Notes: generated from the sequence alone by a model not told the origin. A DNA stretch of 6,289 nt from an uncultured Solirubrobacterales bacterium (GCA_903830015.1 CAIKSH010000046.1:1-6289); one strand, 5' to 3'; shown: positions 1-5,228, numbered from the stretch's first letter. Numbers and translations are program-made.

Positions 1-10
1 CGGTGGACAT
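1..10 (-). CDS. Possible start of a further operon gene (truncated at window edge)
   Basis: On the minus strand an ATG occurs about 38 nt after the stop codon of the alcohol dehydrogenase and would begin Met-Ser-Thr before running off the window. A short AGG lies just upstream, only a weak ribosome binding site. If real, it would be the third gene of the thioesterase/dehydrogenase transcription unit. With only three codons visible, nothing can be said about the product, and this may be a chance ATG. Confidence 0.25.
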
Positions 11-47
11 GGCCTGCGCTTCTATCAGAGTCCGGGCGATTCGAGGC

Positions 48-1172
48 TCAGGGAACGGCGACCTGGCGGAGCTGTTCGCCGGAGGCGAGGCGGTCGAAGC
101 CCTCGTTGAGCTCGTCGAGGGTCAGGCGATCGGTGATCAGCTGGTCGGCGGGGAGGTTCCCGGCCCGCCACTCGTCGAAGAGCCGCGGCAGTATCTCGCG
201 GGGCGCCCCGGACCCGTGGTAGGAGCCGCGAAGCGTGCGCTCCTCGGTTACCAGGGAGACGGCGGGGATCGAGAGCATCGCGTCCGGCGCCGGCAGGCCC
301 ACGGTCACGGTGGTGCCGCCGCGGGCGGTGGCCTCGTAGGCCGCCCGGAGCACGGTGGCCGAGCCGACGGTCTCGATCACGCTCGCCGGGGGGCCACCGG
401 GCGCCGCGCGCAGCTGGGCGGCCAGGTCGTCGCCCGGATCGATGGCCTCGCTCGCCCCCAGCTCCAGCGCCTTCTCGCGCTTGAAGGCCACCGGGTCGAC
501 CGCGATCACCTTCCCCGCGCCGGCCAGCCGGGCGCCCATCACCGCCGAAATGCCCACCCCGCCGAGGCCGACCACGGCGACGGTCGAGCCCGGCTCGATG
601 TCGGCGGCGTTCATCGCCGCGCCGACCCCGGTGAGCACGGCGCAGCCGAAGACCGCCGCCGTCTCGTAGGGAAGGTCGTCGGGGATCGGCACCGCCGAGC
701 GTTCGGAGACGATTACCTCCTCGGCGAAGGCGCTGACCCCTAGGTGGTGGTGGATCAGCTCCTCCCCGTCGCCCCGCCAGCGCCGCTCGCCGACCAGAAG
801 GGTGCCATCGGTGTTGGCGGCCGCCCCCGGCTCGCAGAGCGCGGCACGGCCGGACAGGCACGGCTCGCACTCCCCGCAGGCGGGAACGAAGGCGAGGACC
901 ACGCGGTCGCCGGGGGCCAGCGTGCAGTCCGGCCCGGTCGCGACCACCTCGCCGGCCGCTTCGTGGCCGAGAACCATCGGCACCGGGCGCGGCCGGTTGC
1001 CATCGATCACCGAAAGGTCCGAATGGCAGAGGCCGGCCGCGCGGATGCGTACGCGTACCTCCCCCGGGCCCGGGTCGCCGAGCCCCAGCTCGCGGACCTC
1101 GATCGGCCGGGTCTGGGCGAACGGGCCCGGGTCGCCGCAGCGGGTGAGGACGGCGGCGCGGACCGCGCTCAC
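48..1172 (-). CDS. Zinc-dependent medium-chain alcohol dehydrogenase
   Basis: A full-length 374-aa cytosolic Zn-dependent MDR dehydrogenase, expected to oxidise an alcohol to an aldehyde (or the reverse) with NAD(H). The N-terminal GroES-like domain carries the catalytic zinc ligands Cys49 (GLCHSD) and His70-Glu71 (GHEAAGEV); Cys178 (FGCAVLTG) is the probable third ligand. The structural zinc loop is complete: Cys99, Cys102, Cys105, Cys113. The Rossmann domain has GLGGVG at 202-207, and Asp226 at the end of the second strand favours NAD over NADP. The C-terminal GSYHGSGAPR region resembles class III-like bacterial enzymes. The start is GTG inside a GTGA overlap with the upstream thioesterase stop, and no clear ribosome binding site precedes it, so translational coupling is likely. 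The substrate cannot be read from sequence; pairing with a thioesterase suggests fatty or aromatic acyl/alcohol metabolism (inference). Confidence 0.93.
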   Translation of the reverse strand: MSAVRAAVLTRCGDPGPFAQTRPIEVRELGLGDPGPGEVRVRIRAAGLCHSDLSVIDGNRPRPVPMVLGHEAAGEVVATGPDCTLAPGDRVVLAFVPACGECEPCLSGRAALCEPGAAANTDGTLLVGERRWRGDGEELIHHHLGVSAFAEEVIVSERSAVPIPDDLPYETAAVFGCAVLTGVGAAMNAADIEPGSTVAVVGLGGVGISAVMGARLAGAGKVIAVDPVAFKREKALELGASEAIDPGDDLAAQLRAAPGGPPASVIETVGSATVLRAAYEATARGGTTVTVGLPAPDAMLSIPAVSLVTEERTLRGSYHGSGAPREILPRLFDEWRAGNLPADQLITDRLTLDELNEGFDRLASGEQLRQVAVP

Positions 1173-1615
1173 GCCAGGACCCGCAGCGACTCGAGCAGCT
1201 CACGCATCGGCCCGGTGATCTCGGCCGGCCGGCGGGTCGCGCGGGCGACGAAGACGTGGACGAACCAGCCGACGGCGCTGCACTGCCCGTCCGGGTCGAA
1301 GAGGGCAAGCTCGTAGCGGACGCTGGAGCTGCCCAGGTGGCCCACCCGCATGTACGCGTCGACCGTCCCCGGATAGTCGAGGGGCCCGAGGTAGAGGCAG
1401 TGCGACTCGGCGCAGAGCCCGATCACTTCTCCTTCGATGATGTCCAGGCCGCCCCGCTCGATGAGCACCTCGTTTATGACCGTGTCGAAGAACGAGTAGT
1501 ACTCGGCGTTGTTGACGTGGCCGTATACGTCGTTGTCCTTCCAGCGCAGCTGGAGCTGGGTGCGGTGCGGGTAGGCGGAGGGGTCCGCGGGAGGGTTGGC
1601 GACCGGCTCGTCCAT
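1169..1615 (-). CDS. Hotdog-fold acyl-CoA thioesterase (4HBT family)
   Basis: A 148-aa protein of typical 4-hydroxybenzoyl-CoA thioesterase/YbgC-like length, predicted to hydrolyse an acyl-CoA thioester in the cytosol, usually as a multimer. The diagnostic segment is at 24-39: RWKDNDVYGHVNNAEY, with Asp29 the likely catalytic acid before GHVNN and the start of the long hotdog helix after it. The rest alternates beta strands as expected (GLCAESHCLYLGPL, VDAYMRVGHLG, WFVHVFVAR). I chose the ATG at 1613-1615 over an upstream ATG at 1694-1696: the first 27 residues of the longer version are unlike the family and would overlap the divergent promoter. A TAGCTT hexamer lies 8 nt before the chosen ATG, with GAGG in between, so the mRNA may be leaderless or have a very short leader. 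The stop overlaps the dehydrogenase start (GTGA). The substrate is unknown. Confidence 0.9.
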   Translation of the reverse strand: MDEPVANPPADPSAYPHRTQLQLRWKDNDVYGHVNNAEYYSFFDTVINEVLIERGGLDIIEGEVIGLCAESHCLYLGPLDYPGTVDAYMRVGHLGSSSVRYELALFDPDGQCSAVGWFVHVFVARATRRPAEITGPMRELLESLRVLA

Positions 1616-1623
1616 CGCCTCAG

Positions 1624-1629
1624 AAGCTA
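1624..1629 (-). promoter_or_regulatory. Candidate -10 box, thioesterase/ADH operon
   Basis: TAGCTT on the minus strand matches the actinobacterial TANNNT -10 pattern and ends 8 nt before the thioesterase ATG, so transcription would begin at or next to the start codon. No convincing -35 box is visible. The call rests on spacing and on similar hexamers at other starts in this window. Confidence 0.4.
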
Positions 1630-1643
1630 CCGACCGACGGCGC

Positions 1644-1659
1644 CCTCCGGAGGTGCACC
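1644..1659. promoter_or_regulatory. Adjacent short palindromes in divergent promoter region
   Basis: CCTCCGGAGG (1644-1653) runs directly into GGTGCACC (1652-1659), two overlapping perfect palindromes between the divergent thioesterase and lipoprotein promoters. The position would suit an operator shared by both genes, but short GC palindromes arise easily at this composition. Confidence 0.2.
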
Positions 1660-1675
1660 GGCCGACCGGCTCCTG

Positions 1676-1681
1676 TACGTT
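1676..1681 (+). promoter_or_regulatory. Candidate -10 box of the acidic lipoprotein gene
   Basis: TACGTT fits TANNNT. It would place a transcription start near 1688, giving a leader of roughly 24 nt that contains the GAGG ribosome binding site at 1703-1706. No clear -35 box. Confidence 0.35.
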
Positions 1682-1711
1682 GCCGGCACCAATCACCGAA
1701 ACGAGGTAACC

Positions 1712-1960
1712 GTGAAGCGACTCATCGCCCTCCTGTCAGCCGCCCTCGCCGCCCTGGCCGTAACCGCCGGGCTGAGCGCCTGCGGGTCCAGCAACGACGT
1801 CGAAACCGTCACCCAGGAGGTGACCCAGGTCCAGGACCAGCAGGACGACCAGCAGGACCAGCAGGACGACCAGCAGGACGAGCAGCAGGACGAGCAGGAC
1901 GACGAACGCGACGACCAGCAGGACGAGCGCGACGACGAGCGCGACGACAACGAGGACTGA
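1712..1960 (+). CDS. Small lipoprotein with Asp/Gln/Glu-rich low-complexity tail
   Basis: 82 aa, starting at a GTG with GAGG 5 nt upstream (1703-1706). Residues 1-23 form a clear lipoprotein signal: Lys2-Arg3, a hydrophobic stretch 4-21, then the lipobox LSAC with the acceptor cysteine at 24. The mature protein begins GSSNDVETVTQEVTQ and then becomes an almost pure D/Q/E tail: residues 42-82 contain 18 Asp, 13 Gln, 6 Glu, 3 Arg and 1 Asn, mainly DQQD, DEQ and DERD units. It should be lipid-anchored outside the cytoplasmic membrane with a disordered, strongly negative tail. Function unknown; binding of cations or cell-wall polymers is only a guess. It is transcribed divergently from the thioesterase, and a large palindrome follows 10 nt after the stop. 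Longer upstream in-frame reading is antisense to the thioesterase and was excluded. Confidence 0.85.
   Translation: MKRLIALLSAALAALAVTAGLSACGSSNDVETVTQEVTQVQDQQDDQQDQQDDQQDEQQDEQDDERDDQQDERDDERDDNED
1835..1957 (+). repeat. Low-complexity GAC/CAG/GAG codon repeat
   Basis: The DNA encoding the lipoprotein tail is built almost entirely of gac, cag and gag/cgc codons in short tandem units such as gaccagcaggac. Such tracts can change length by slippage, so tail length probably differs between relatives. The antisense reading of the tract is a run of Leu/Val codons and is not a gene. Confidence 0.85.
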
Positions 1961-1969
1961 GCCCCGGCC

Positions 1970-2001
1970 GGGCGCGCCGCCGGAGCTCCGGCGGCGCGCC
2001 C
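1970..2001. terminator. Perfect 32-bp GC palindrome, probable terminator
   Basis: Positions 1970-2001 are a perfect inverted repeat centred between 1985 and 1986 (left arm GGCGCGCCGCCGGAG after the leading G, right arm its exact complement). In RNA it would form a stem of about 14 bp with a tight AGCT loop. It begins 10 nt after the lipoprotein stop and has no U-tract, as is common in high-GC actinobacteria. It ends 6 bp before the -10 of the next gene, so it also covers that promoter's -35 region and could act as an operator instead of, or as well as, a terminator. Confidence 0.6.
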
Positions 2002-2007
2002 TGCTGT

Positions 2008-2013
2008 CACAAT
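2008..2013 (+). promoter_or_regulatory. Candidate -10 box, leaderless membrane-protein/SDR unit
   Basis: CACAAT, within GTCACAAT, ends 7 nt before the ATG at 2021. This spacing would start the mRNA at the initiation codon. No ribosome binding site precedes the ATG, which fits a leaderless message. The same GTCACAAT octamer precedes the small gene at 4637. Confidence 0.5.
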
Positions 2014-2020
2014 CGTCGGC

Positions 2021-2362
2021 ATGGAGCTCCACCTCCCGACCGGCGTCAAGGCCCTCCTGGTCCAGGCCCTCGGGGTGGGAATCCTGGGAGCCGCGACGGG
2101 ATTGGCCTTCTCCCACGCCTTCTTCGAGGACTGGGGGTGGATCATCGGCCCGGTCGCGTGGATGGTCGCCGCCACCGTCACCGCGCTGGTCCTGCGCCTT
2201 CCGCTGCCGGCAACGCTGCTCGGCGCCATCCTCGCCGGGATTCCGAGCGCGGCCCTGACCGCCGCCGGGCTTCACTGGGCCGGGGCCGTTGTGGCCATAC
2301 TTCTCTTCGCCGGCTGGTGCGCAGGCGTCGGCGGCCGTAGGATGACGGCAGAGAGCGGCTGA
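2021..2362 (+). CDS. Small integral membrane protein, four predicted helices
   Basis: A 113-aa hydrophobic protein with about four membrane segments: roughly 11-30, 38-58, 62-84 and 86-105. A short acidic connector, FFEDWGW (34-40), follows helix 1 and a basic GGRR lies at the C-terminus. One cysteine (100) sits in the last helix. No enzymatic motif is visible and I do not recognise a named family. The ATG has no ribosome binding site but a -10-like CACAAT lies 7 nt upstream, so a leaderless transcript is likely. Its stop codon overlaps the start of the SDR gene (TGATG), so the two genes are probably translated together. A role linked to the SDR is possible but not shown. Coding potential is supported by uninterrupted hydrophobic periodicity and high G/C at third positions. 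Confidence 0.8.
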   Translation: MELHLPTGVKALLVQALGVGILGAATGLAFSHAFFEDWGWIIGPVAWMVAATVTALVLRLPLPATLLGAILAGIPSAALTAAGLHWAGAVVAILLFAGWCAGVGGRRMTAESG

Positions 2363-3111
2363 TGGATCTCGGAATCGAAGGGCGCGTGGCGCTCGTCACC
2401 GGAGCATCGAAGGGCCTCGGGCTGGCCATCGCCAGTGCGCTGGCCGCCGAAGGCGCCAAGGTCGCCATCACCTCCCGCGACGAGGGCCGGATCCAGGCGG
2501 CGGCCAAGAGCATCGAAGCCACCGGCTTTGCCCACGACAGCTCCAACCTCGAGGGGATTCCCGTCCTCGTCCACGAGGTGGAGCACTTCCTCGGGCCGAT
2601 CGACATTCTCGTCACCAACACCGGCGGCCCACCGCTGGATGCCAACGCCTTCGCCTTCAGCGAGGAGCAGTGGCAGGAAGCCTACGTCGACCTCGTGCGC
2701 TCGCCGCTGGTCTTCGCCCAGTCGGTGATCGAGAGCATGCGCCACCGGCTCTGGGGCCGCATCGTCAACGTCGGCTCGACGACGATCCGCGAGCCGGCCG
2801 AGGGGCTGATCCTCTCCAACTCGAACCGCTCGGCGACACTCGCGGCGCTCAAGACGATCGCCACCCAGGTGGCCAAGGACGGAGTCACCGTCAACAGCGT
2901 CCTCCCCGGGCGGATCGCCACCGACCGCCTCTACGAGCTCTACGGCTCACGCGAGGCCGCCGACGCCATGGCGCGGGAGGAGATCCCGGCCCGGCGCCTG
3001 GGCAGCACCGACGAGTTTGCCGCCGCCGTAGCCTTCCTCTCGTCGGCCAAGGCGAGCTACATCACCGGCTCGACCATCGTGGTCGACGGCGGCATGATGC
3101 GCTCGGTCTAG
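2362..3111 (+). CDS. Atypical SDR-family oxidoreductase (FabG-like)
   Basis: 249 aa, the usual length of a classical SDR, with a Rossmann fold resembling beta-ketoacyl-ACP reductase. The nucleotide-binding motif TGASKGLG is at 13-20; TSRD (37-40) follows the second strand; the NNAG equivalent appears as TNTGGP (85-90); VNVGST (135-140) holds the expected catalytic Ser139. VTVNSVLPGRIATD (175-188) and ITGSTIVVDGGM (234-245) are typical late landmarks. However, where YxxxK should lie the sequence reads SNSNR at 152-156, so Tyr becomes Ser and Lys becomes Arg. An SDR subgroup with this altered active site exists (the BKR-like class with imperfect tetrad in domain databases, from memory). The reaction is therefore uncertain and annotation as FabG would be unsafe. 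It overlaps the preceding membrane-protein gene by 1 nt, and a TAGGAT at 2338-2343 could be an internal promoter. Its stop lies 3 bp from the convergent helicase stop. Confidence 0.93.
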   Translation: MDLGIEGRVALVTGASKGLGLAIASALAAEGAKVAITSRDEGRIQAAAKSIEATGFAHDSSNLEGIPVLVHEVEHFLGPIDILVTNTGGPPLDANAFAFSEEQWQEAYVDLVRSPLVFAQSVIESMRHRLWGRIVNVGSTTIREPAEGLILSNSNRSATLAALKTIATQVAKDGVTVNSVLPGRIATDRLYELYGSREAADAMAREEIPARRLGSTDEFAAAVAFLSSAKASYITGSTIVVDGGMMRSV

Positions 3112-3114
3112 CGG

Positions 3115-4443
3115 TCAGCGCCCCCGGCCGGAGGGACGGGCCGAAGCGACCTTCCGCGAACCGCCGCCGGAGCCGCCACCCGAAGACCTCCCGCGACCCT
3201 TGGTCGAGCCCTTCTGGTGCTTGTCGTGCCGGCCCTTGCCCCTCCCCTTGGGACGCCCGTGAGGCCTTCCGTGGCTGTGGTGGCCGCCACCCCGGTTCCC
3301 GCCGCGATCGCCGGAGGGCTCCGAGGCCGAGGGCGGGCCGACGTGGGCGAACTGCTCTTCGAGGTCCAGGGCGCCGGTGATGGCGCTCATCTCCTTGACC
3401 TGGTCACCGGCCACGAGGGTTACGGCCACGCCGGTCTCCCCGGCCCGCCCGGTGCGCCCGGTGCGGTGGACGTAATCCTCGGCCTGGCCCGGCGGGTCGA
3501 AGTTGACCACCTTCGAGATGTTGTCCACGTGGATGCCGCGGGCGGCCACGTCGGTGGCCACCAGGGTGGGCACGCGGCCGGCCTCGAAGGCGGCCAGCGC
3601 CTTCTCGCGCTGGCGCTGGCTCTTGTTTCCGTGCATCGCAGCGGCGCTTACTCCCTGCTTGCCCAGCCGCTTCACCAGGCGATCGGCCCCGCGCTTGGTC
3701 CGCACGAAGACCAGGGTCAGGTCGGTTCCGTCACCGATCTCGCTGACCAGCTCCTTCATCCGCGACTCGTTGTCGACGCGCACGAAGCGGTGCTCGATCT
3801 CTCCAACGTTCTCCGGCGGCGGGACGTGCTCGTGCTGGACGGGGTCTGCGGTGTACTCACGGGCGATTCGGCCCGCCTCGCCGTCGAGGGTCGCCGAGAA
3901 GAAGAGCGTCTGGCGGTCCTTCGGGCACTGGGCGACGATCCGGTCCACGGCGGGCCTGAAGCCCATATCGAGCATGCGGTCGGCCTCGTCGAGGACGAGA
4001 ATCCTGACGTTCGAGAGGTCAAAGGCGCCCCGCTGGAGCAGGTCCTCCAGGCGGCCCGGCGTGGCCACGACGATGTGCGACTTGCGCGCCTCCCGCGACT
4101 GCTTCTCGAGGCCGACGCCTCCGTAGACGGCGGTGATCTTGAGGGCCCTCGAGTGGGCGATCCGGTAGGTGGAGTCGACGATCTGGGTAGCCAGTTCGCG
4201 GGTCGGGGCGAGGACCAGCGCGCACGGCCGCGGATCCTCGGCGTCGATGCTGTCGATCAGCGGGACCATGAAGGCCAGCGTCTTTCCCGATCCGGTCGGG
4301 GACTTGGCCAGCACGTCGCTGCCGGCGAGCACGTCGCCGATCACCTTGGTCTGGATGGCGAACGGGGCGTCGAAACCCTGCTCCTCGAGTGCACGGGCAA
4401 CCGCGCTAGATACGCCGAGATCGGCGAAGGACGGCTCTGACAT
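3115..4443 (-). CDS. DEAD-box ATP-dependent RNA helicase
   Basis: A 442-aa cytosolic RNA helicase with a complete DEAD-box core. Visible motifs: Q-motif with Phe6 and Gln31 (FAIQTKVI); motif I SPTGSGKT (48-55); Ia PTREL (80-84); Ib TPGR (128-131); II DEAD (152-155); III SAT (183-185); IV LVFVRTK (244-250); V ATDVAARGIHV (296-306); VI HRTGRTGRAG (326-335). Residues from about 371 form a low-complexity tail rich in Gly, Arg, Lys, His and Ser, probably disordered and RNA-binding. It resembles the RhlE/DeaD class used in ribosome assembly, RNA decay and cold adaptation; the exact role is not assignable. The start at 4443 is set by AAGGAG 7 nt upstream and by Phe6/Gln31 placement; a longer in-frame start at 4530 adds 29 unlikely residues. 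The stop is 3 bp from the SDR stop, tail to tail. Confidence 0.97.
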   Translation of the reverse strand: MSEPSFADLGVSSAVARALEEQGFDAPFAIQTKVIGDVLAGSDVLAKSPTGSGKTLAFMVPLIDSIDAEDPRPCALVLAPTRELATQIVDSTYRIAHSRALKITAVYGGVGLEKQSREARKSHIVVATPGRLEDLLQRGAFDLSNVRILVLDEADRMLDMGFRPAVDRIVAQCPKDRQTLFFSATLDGEAGRIAREYTADPVQHEHVPPPENVGEIEHRFVRVDNESRMKELVSEIGDGTDLTLVFVRTKRGADRLVKRLGKQGVSAAAMHGNKSQRQREKALAAFEAGRVPTLVATDVAARGIHVDNISKVVNFDPPGQAEDYVHRTGRTGRAGETGVAVTLVAGDQVKEMSAITGALDLEEQFAHVGPPSASEPSGDRGGNRGGGHHSHGRPHGRPKGRGKGRHDKHQKGSTKGRGRSSGGGSGGGSRKVASARPSGRGR

Positions 4444-4450
4444 CTGACTG

Positions 4451-4456
4451 CTCCTT
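4451..4456 (-). promoter_or_regulatory. Strong ribosome binding site of the helicase gene
   Basis: AAGGAG on the minus strand, 7 nt before the ATG at 4443. It is the best Shine-Dalgarno match in the window and decides the helicase start in favour of the 442-aa form. Confidence 0.85.
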
Positions 4457-4531
4457 GGTTTGCCGGGCGCGGCGCGCCTCGGCGATTCGGGAGGCACTGC
4501 TGACCCGAACCGCCCTGCGACGGGACCCAAG

Positions 4532-4543
4532 AAAGCTTCACCT
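4532..4543. repeat. Intergenic 12-bp repeat AAAGCTTCACCT, copy 1
   Basis: AAAGCTTCACCT here recurs exactly at 4807-4818. Both copies are intergenic and relatively AT-rich against the background. This copy lies between the helicase and the divergent 48-aa gene and would fall in the helicase 5' leader if transcription starts near 4568. Function unknown. Confidence 0.35.
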
Positions 4544-4574
4544 CGCGACCGGCCGGTTGCCGATCGCTACAGGC

Positions 4575-4580
4575 ACAGTA
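4575..4580 (-). promoter_or_regulatory. Tentative -10 box of the helicase gene
   Basis: TACTGT on the minus strand fits TANNNT, with a weak TTCAGG 18 bp upstream. It would give a leader of roughly 125 nt. Long leaders are known for cold-induced DEAD-box helicase mRNAs, but the assignment here is weak. Confidence 0.25.
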
Positions 4581-4624
4581 GCCCTTTCCGTAGAGAACCC
4601 TGAACGGTTGCCGGCCGGATCGGT

Positions 4625-4630
4625 CACAAT
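4625..4630 (+). promoter_or_regulatory. Candidate -10 box, leaderless 48-aa gene
   Basis: CACAAT within GTCACAAT ends 6 nt before the GTG at 4637, the same octamer and nearly the same spacing as at 2006-2013. No ribosome binding site precedes the GTG, so a leaderless mRNA is the simplest reading. Confidence 0.45.
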
Positions 4631-4636
4631 GGGGTC

Positions 4637-4783
4637 GTGATCGCAGCGATTCTCATCATCGCGCTGGTGGTTGCCGTGGGCGCCATCTCGTGGGCCACGC
4701 GCAATGCCCGGAACAAGCCGACCTGCTGCAACCCGGGCCAGTGGCCGCCGGACGACATCACGCGGCGCGCCGACCGGACCTGA
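4637..4783 (+). CDS. 48-aa single-span membrane protein with CC motif
   Basis: A short reading frame from GTG 4637 to TGA 4781-4783. Residues 2-20 are strongly hydrophobic (begins MIAAILIIALVV) and form one membrane helix. Basic residues follow (TRNARNK, 21-27), then the adjacent cysteines Cys30-Cys31 in PTCCNPGQWPPDD and a charged C-terminus. Positive-inside reasoning places the C-terminus and the CC pair in the cytoplasm. Adjacent cysteines could bind metal or form a redox pair, but nothing proves this. Support for being a gene: clean helix-then-basic design, a -10-like hexamer exactly placed for a leaderless start, and position in an otherwise empty gap between the helicase and the secreted repeat protein. 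I recognise no named family. Genes this short are often skipped by automated annotation. Confidence 0.65.
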   Translation: MIAAILIIALVVAVGAISWATRNARNKPTCCNPGQWPPDDITRRADRT

Positions 4784-4806
4784 CCGGCTAGCCCCCGCCA
4801 CTTACC

Positions 4807-4818
4807 AAAGCTTCACCT
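4807..4818. repeat. Intergenic 12-bp repeat AAAGCTTCACCT, copy 2
   Basis: Second exact copy of AAAGCTTCACCT, 63 nt before the ATG of the secreted repeat protein. It may be part of that gene's promoter or a regulator site shared with the first copy at 4532-4543. No recognisable -10/-35 pair is seen around it. Confidence 0.35.
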
Positions 4819-4881
4819 GCGCTTTTCCGGCTCATGGGAGCGCGGACGCCACGCTGCACCGGCAAGCAGAGAAAGGCATCC

Positions 4882-5208
4882 ATGAGCATCTTCGACACCA
4901 CCACCGCAAAGGTCGCCCTGGTCGCGGCCGCCCTCGCGTTGGCCGCCCCTTCGGCGGCTGCGGCAGCCAGGTCGGCCACCGACCTCGACGGCGACGGCCT
5001 GGCCAACGCCGCCGAGGCCACCTACGGGACCAACCCCACCAAGGCCGATACCGACCGTGACGGCCTCGCCGACGGCCGCGAGGTCAAGCTCCGCACCAAT
5101 CCCCTAAAGCGGGACACCGACGGCGACGGCTACTCCGACGGCTACGAGGTGAAGGTCAGCAAGACCGACCCGCTCAAGAAGAACAAGCTGCGCACCGGCG
5201 CCTCTTAG
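4882..5208 (+). CDS. Small secreted protein with three thrombospondin type-3-like calcium-binding repeats
   Basis: 108 aa, ATG at 4882 with AAAGG 5 nt upstream (4872-4876). Residues 1 to about 29 form a signal peptide: Lys10, an Ala/Leu/Val core (11-22), then PSAAAAA with a likely cleavage near 27-29. The mature part is three tandem 22-residue units at 34-55, 56-77 and 78-99, each of the form D-x-D-x-D-G followed by E at position 12 and [TN]-[ND]-P near the end: DLDGDGLANAAE, DTDRDGLADGRE, DTDGDGYSDGYE. This Asp pattern is the calcium-binding motif of thrombospondin type-3 and related bacterial repeats, usually found as linkers or tails of much larger exported proteins. Here they make up nearly the whole mature protein, which ends in a basic KKNKLRTGAS. 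An exported calcium-binding protein is likely; partner and role unknown. A longer in-frame start at 4834 lacks a signal-peptide logic. Confidence 0.88.
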   Translation: MSIFDTTTAKVALVAAALALAAPSAAAAARSATDLDGDGLANAAEATYGTNPTKADTDRDGLADGREVKLRTNPLKRDTDGDGYSDGYEVKVSKTDPLKKNKLRTGAS

Positions 5209-5225
5209 GCGCCAGCCAGCGCGCC
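5208..5225. terminator. Weak hairpin in convergent gap
   Basis: GGCGC and GCGCC flank an 8-nt loop in the 20-bp gap between the convergent secreted-repeat and membrane-protein genes. It could serve both as a short bidirectional terminator, but the stem is only 5 bp and has no U-tract. Confidence 0.25.
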
Positions 5226-5228
5226 CGG

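Noticed and set aside
25..1308. 427-codon minus frame across the dehydrogenase
   Set aside because: It is an out-of-frame reading of the Zn-ADH and thioesterase genes, Arg/Pro/Gly-rich and without domain features.
744..1316. Plus-strand open frame antisense to the dehydrogenase
   Set aside because: No start signal, composition typical of antisense shadow, real gene on the other strand is certain.
1616..1696. N-terminal extension of the thioesterase
   Set aside because: 27 extra residues unlike the family that would cover the divergent promoter; the ATG at 1615 fits family length better.
1835..1957. CRISPR-like or regulatory tandem repeat
   Set aside because: The repeats are codon-phased, imperfect, have no spacers and encode the acidic tail.
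1693..2275. Two minus-strand frames with Leu/Val or Ser/Cys-rich runs
   Set aside because: The apparent hydrophobic repeats are only the complement of the lipoprotein's gac/cag codon tract.
3217..4440. 407-codon open frame antisense to the helicase
   Set aside because: It mirrors a complete DEAD-box gene; long antisense frames are expected at this GC content and the product has no recognisable motifs.
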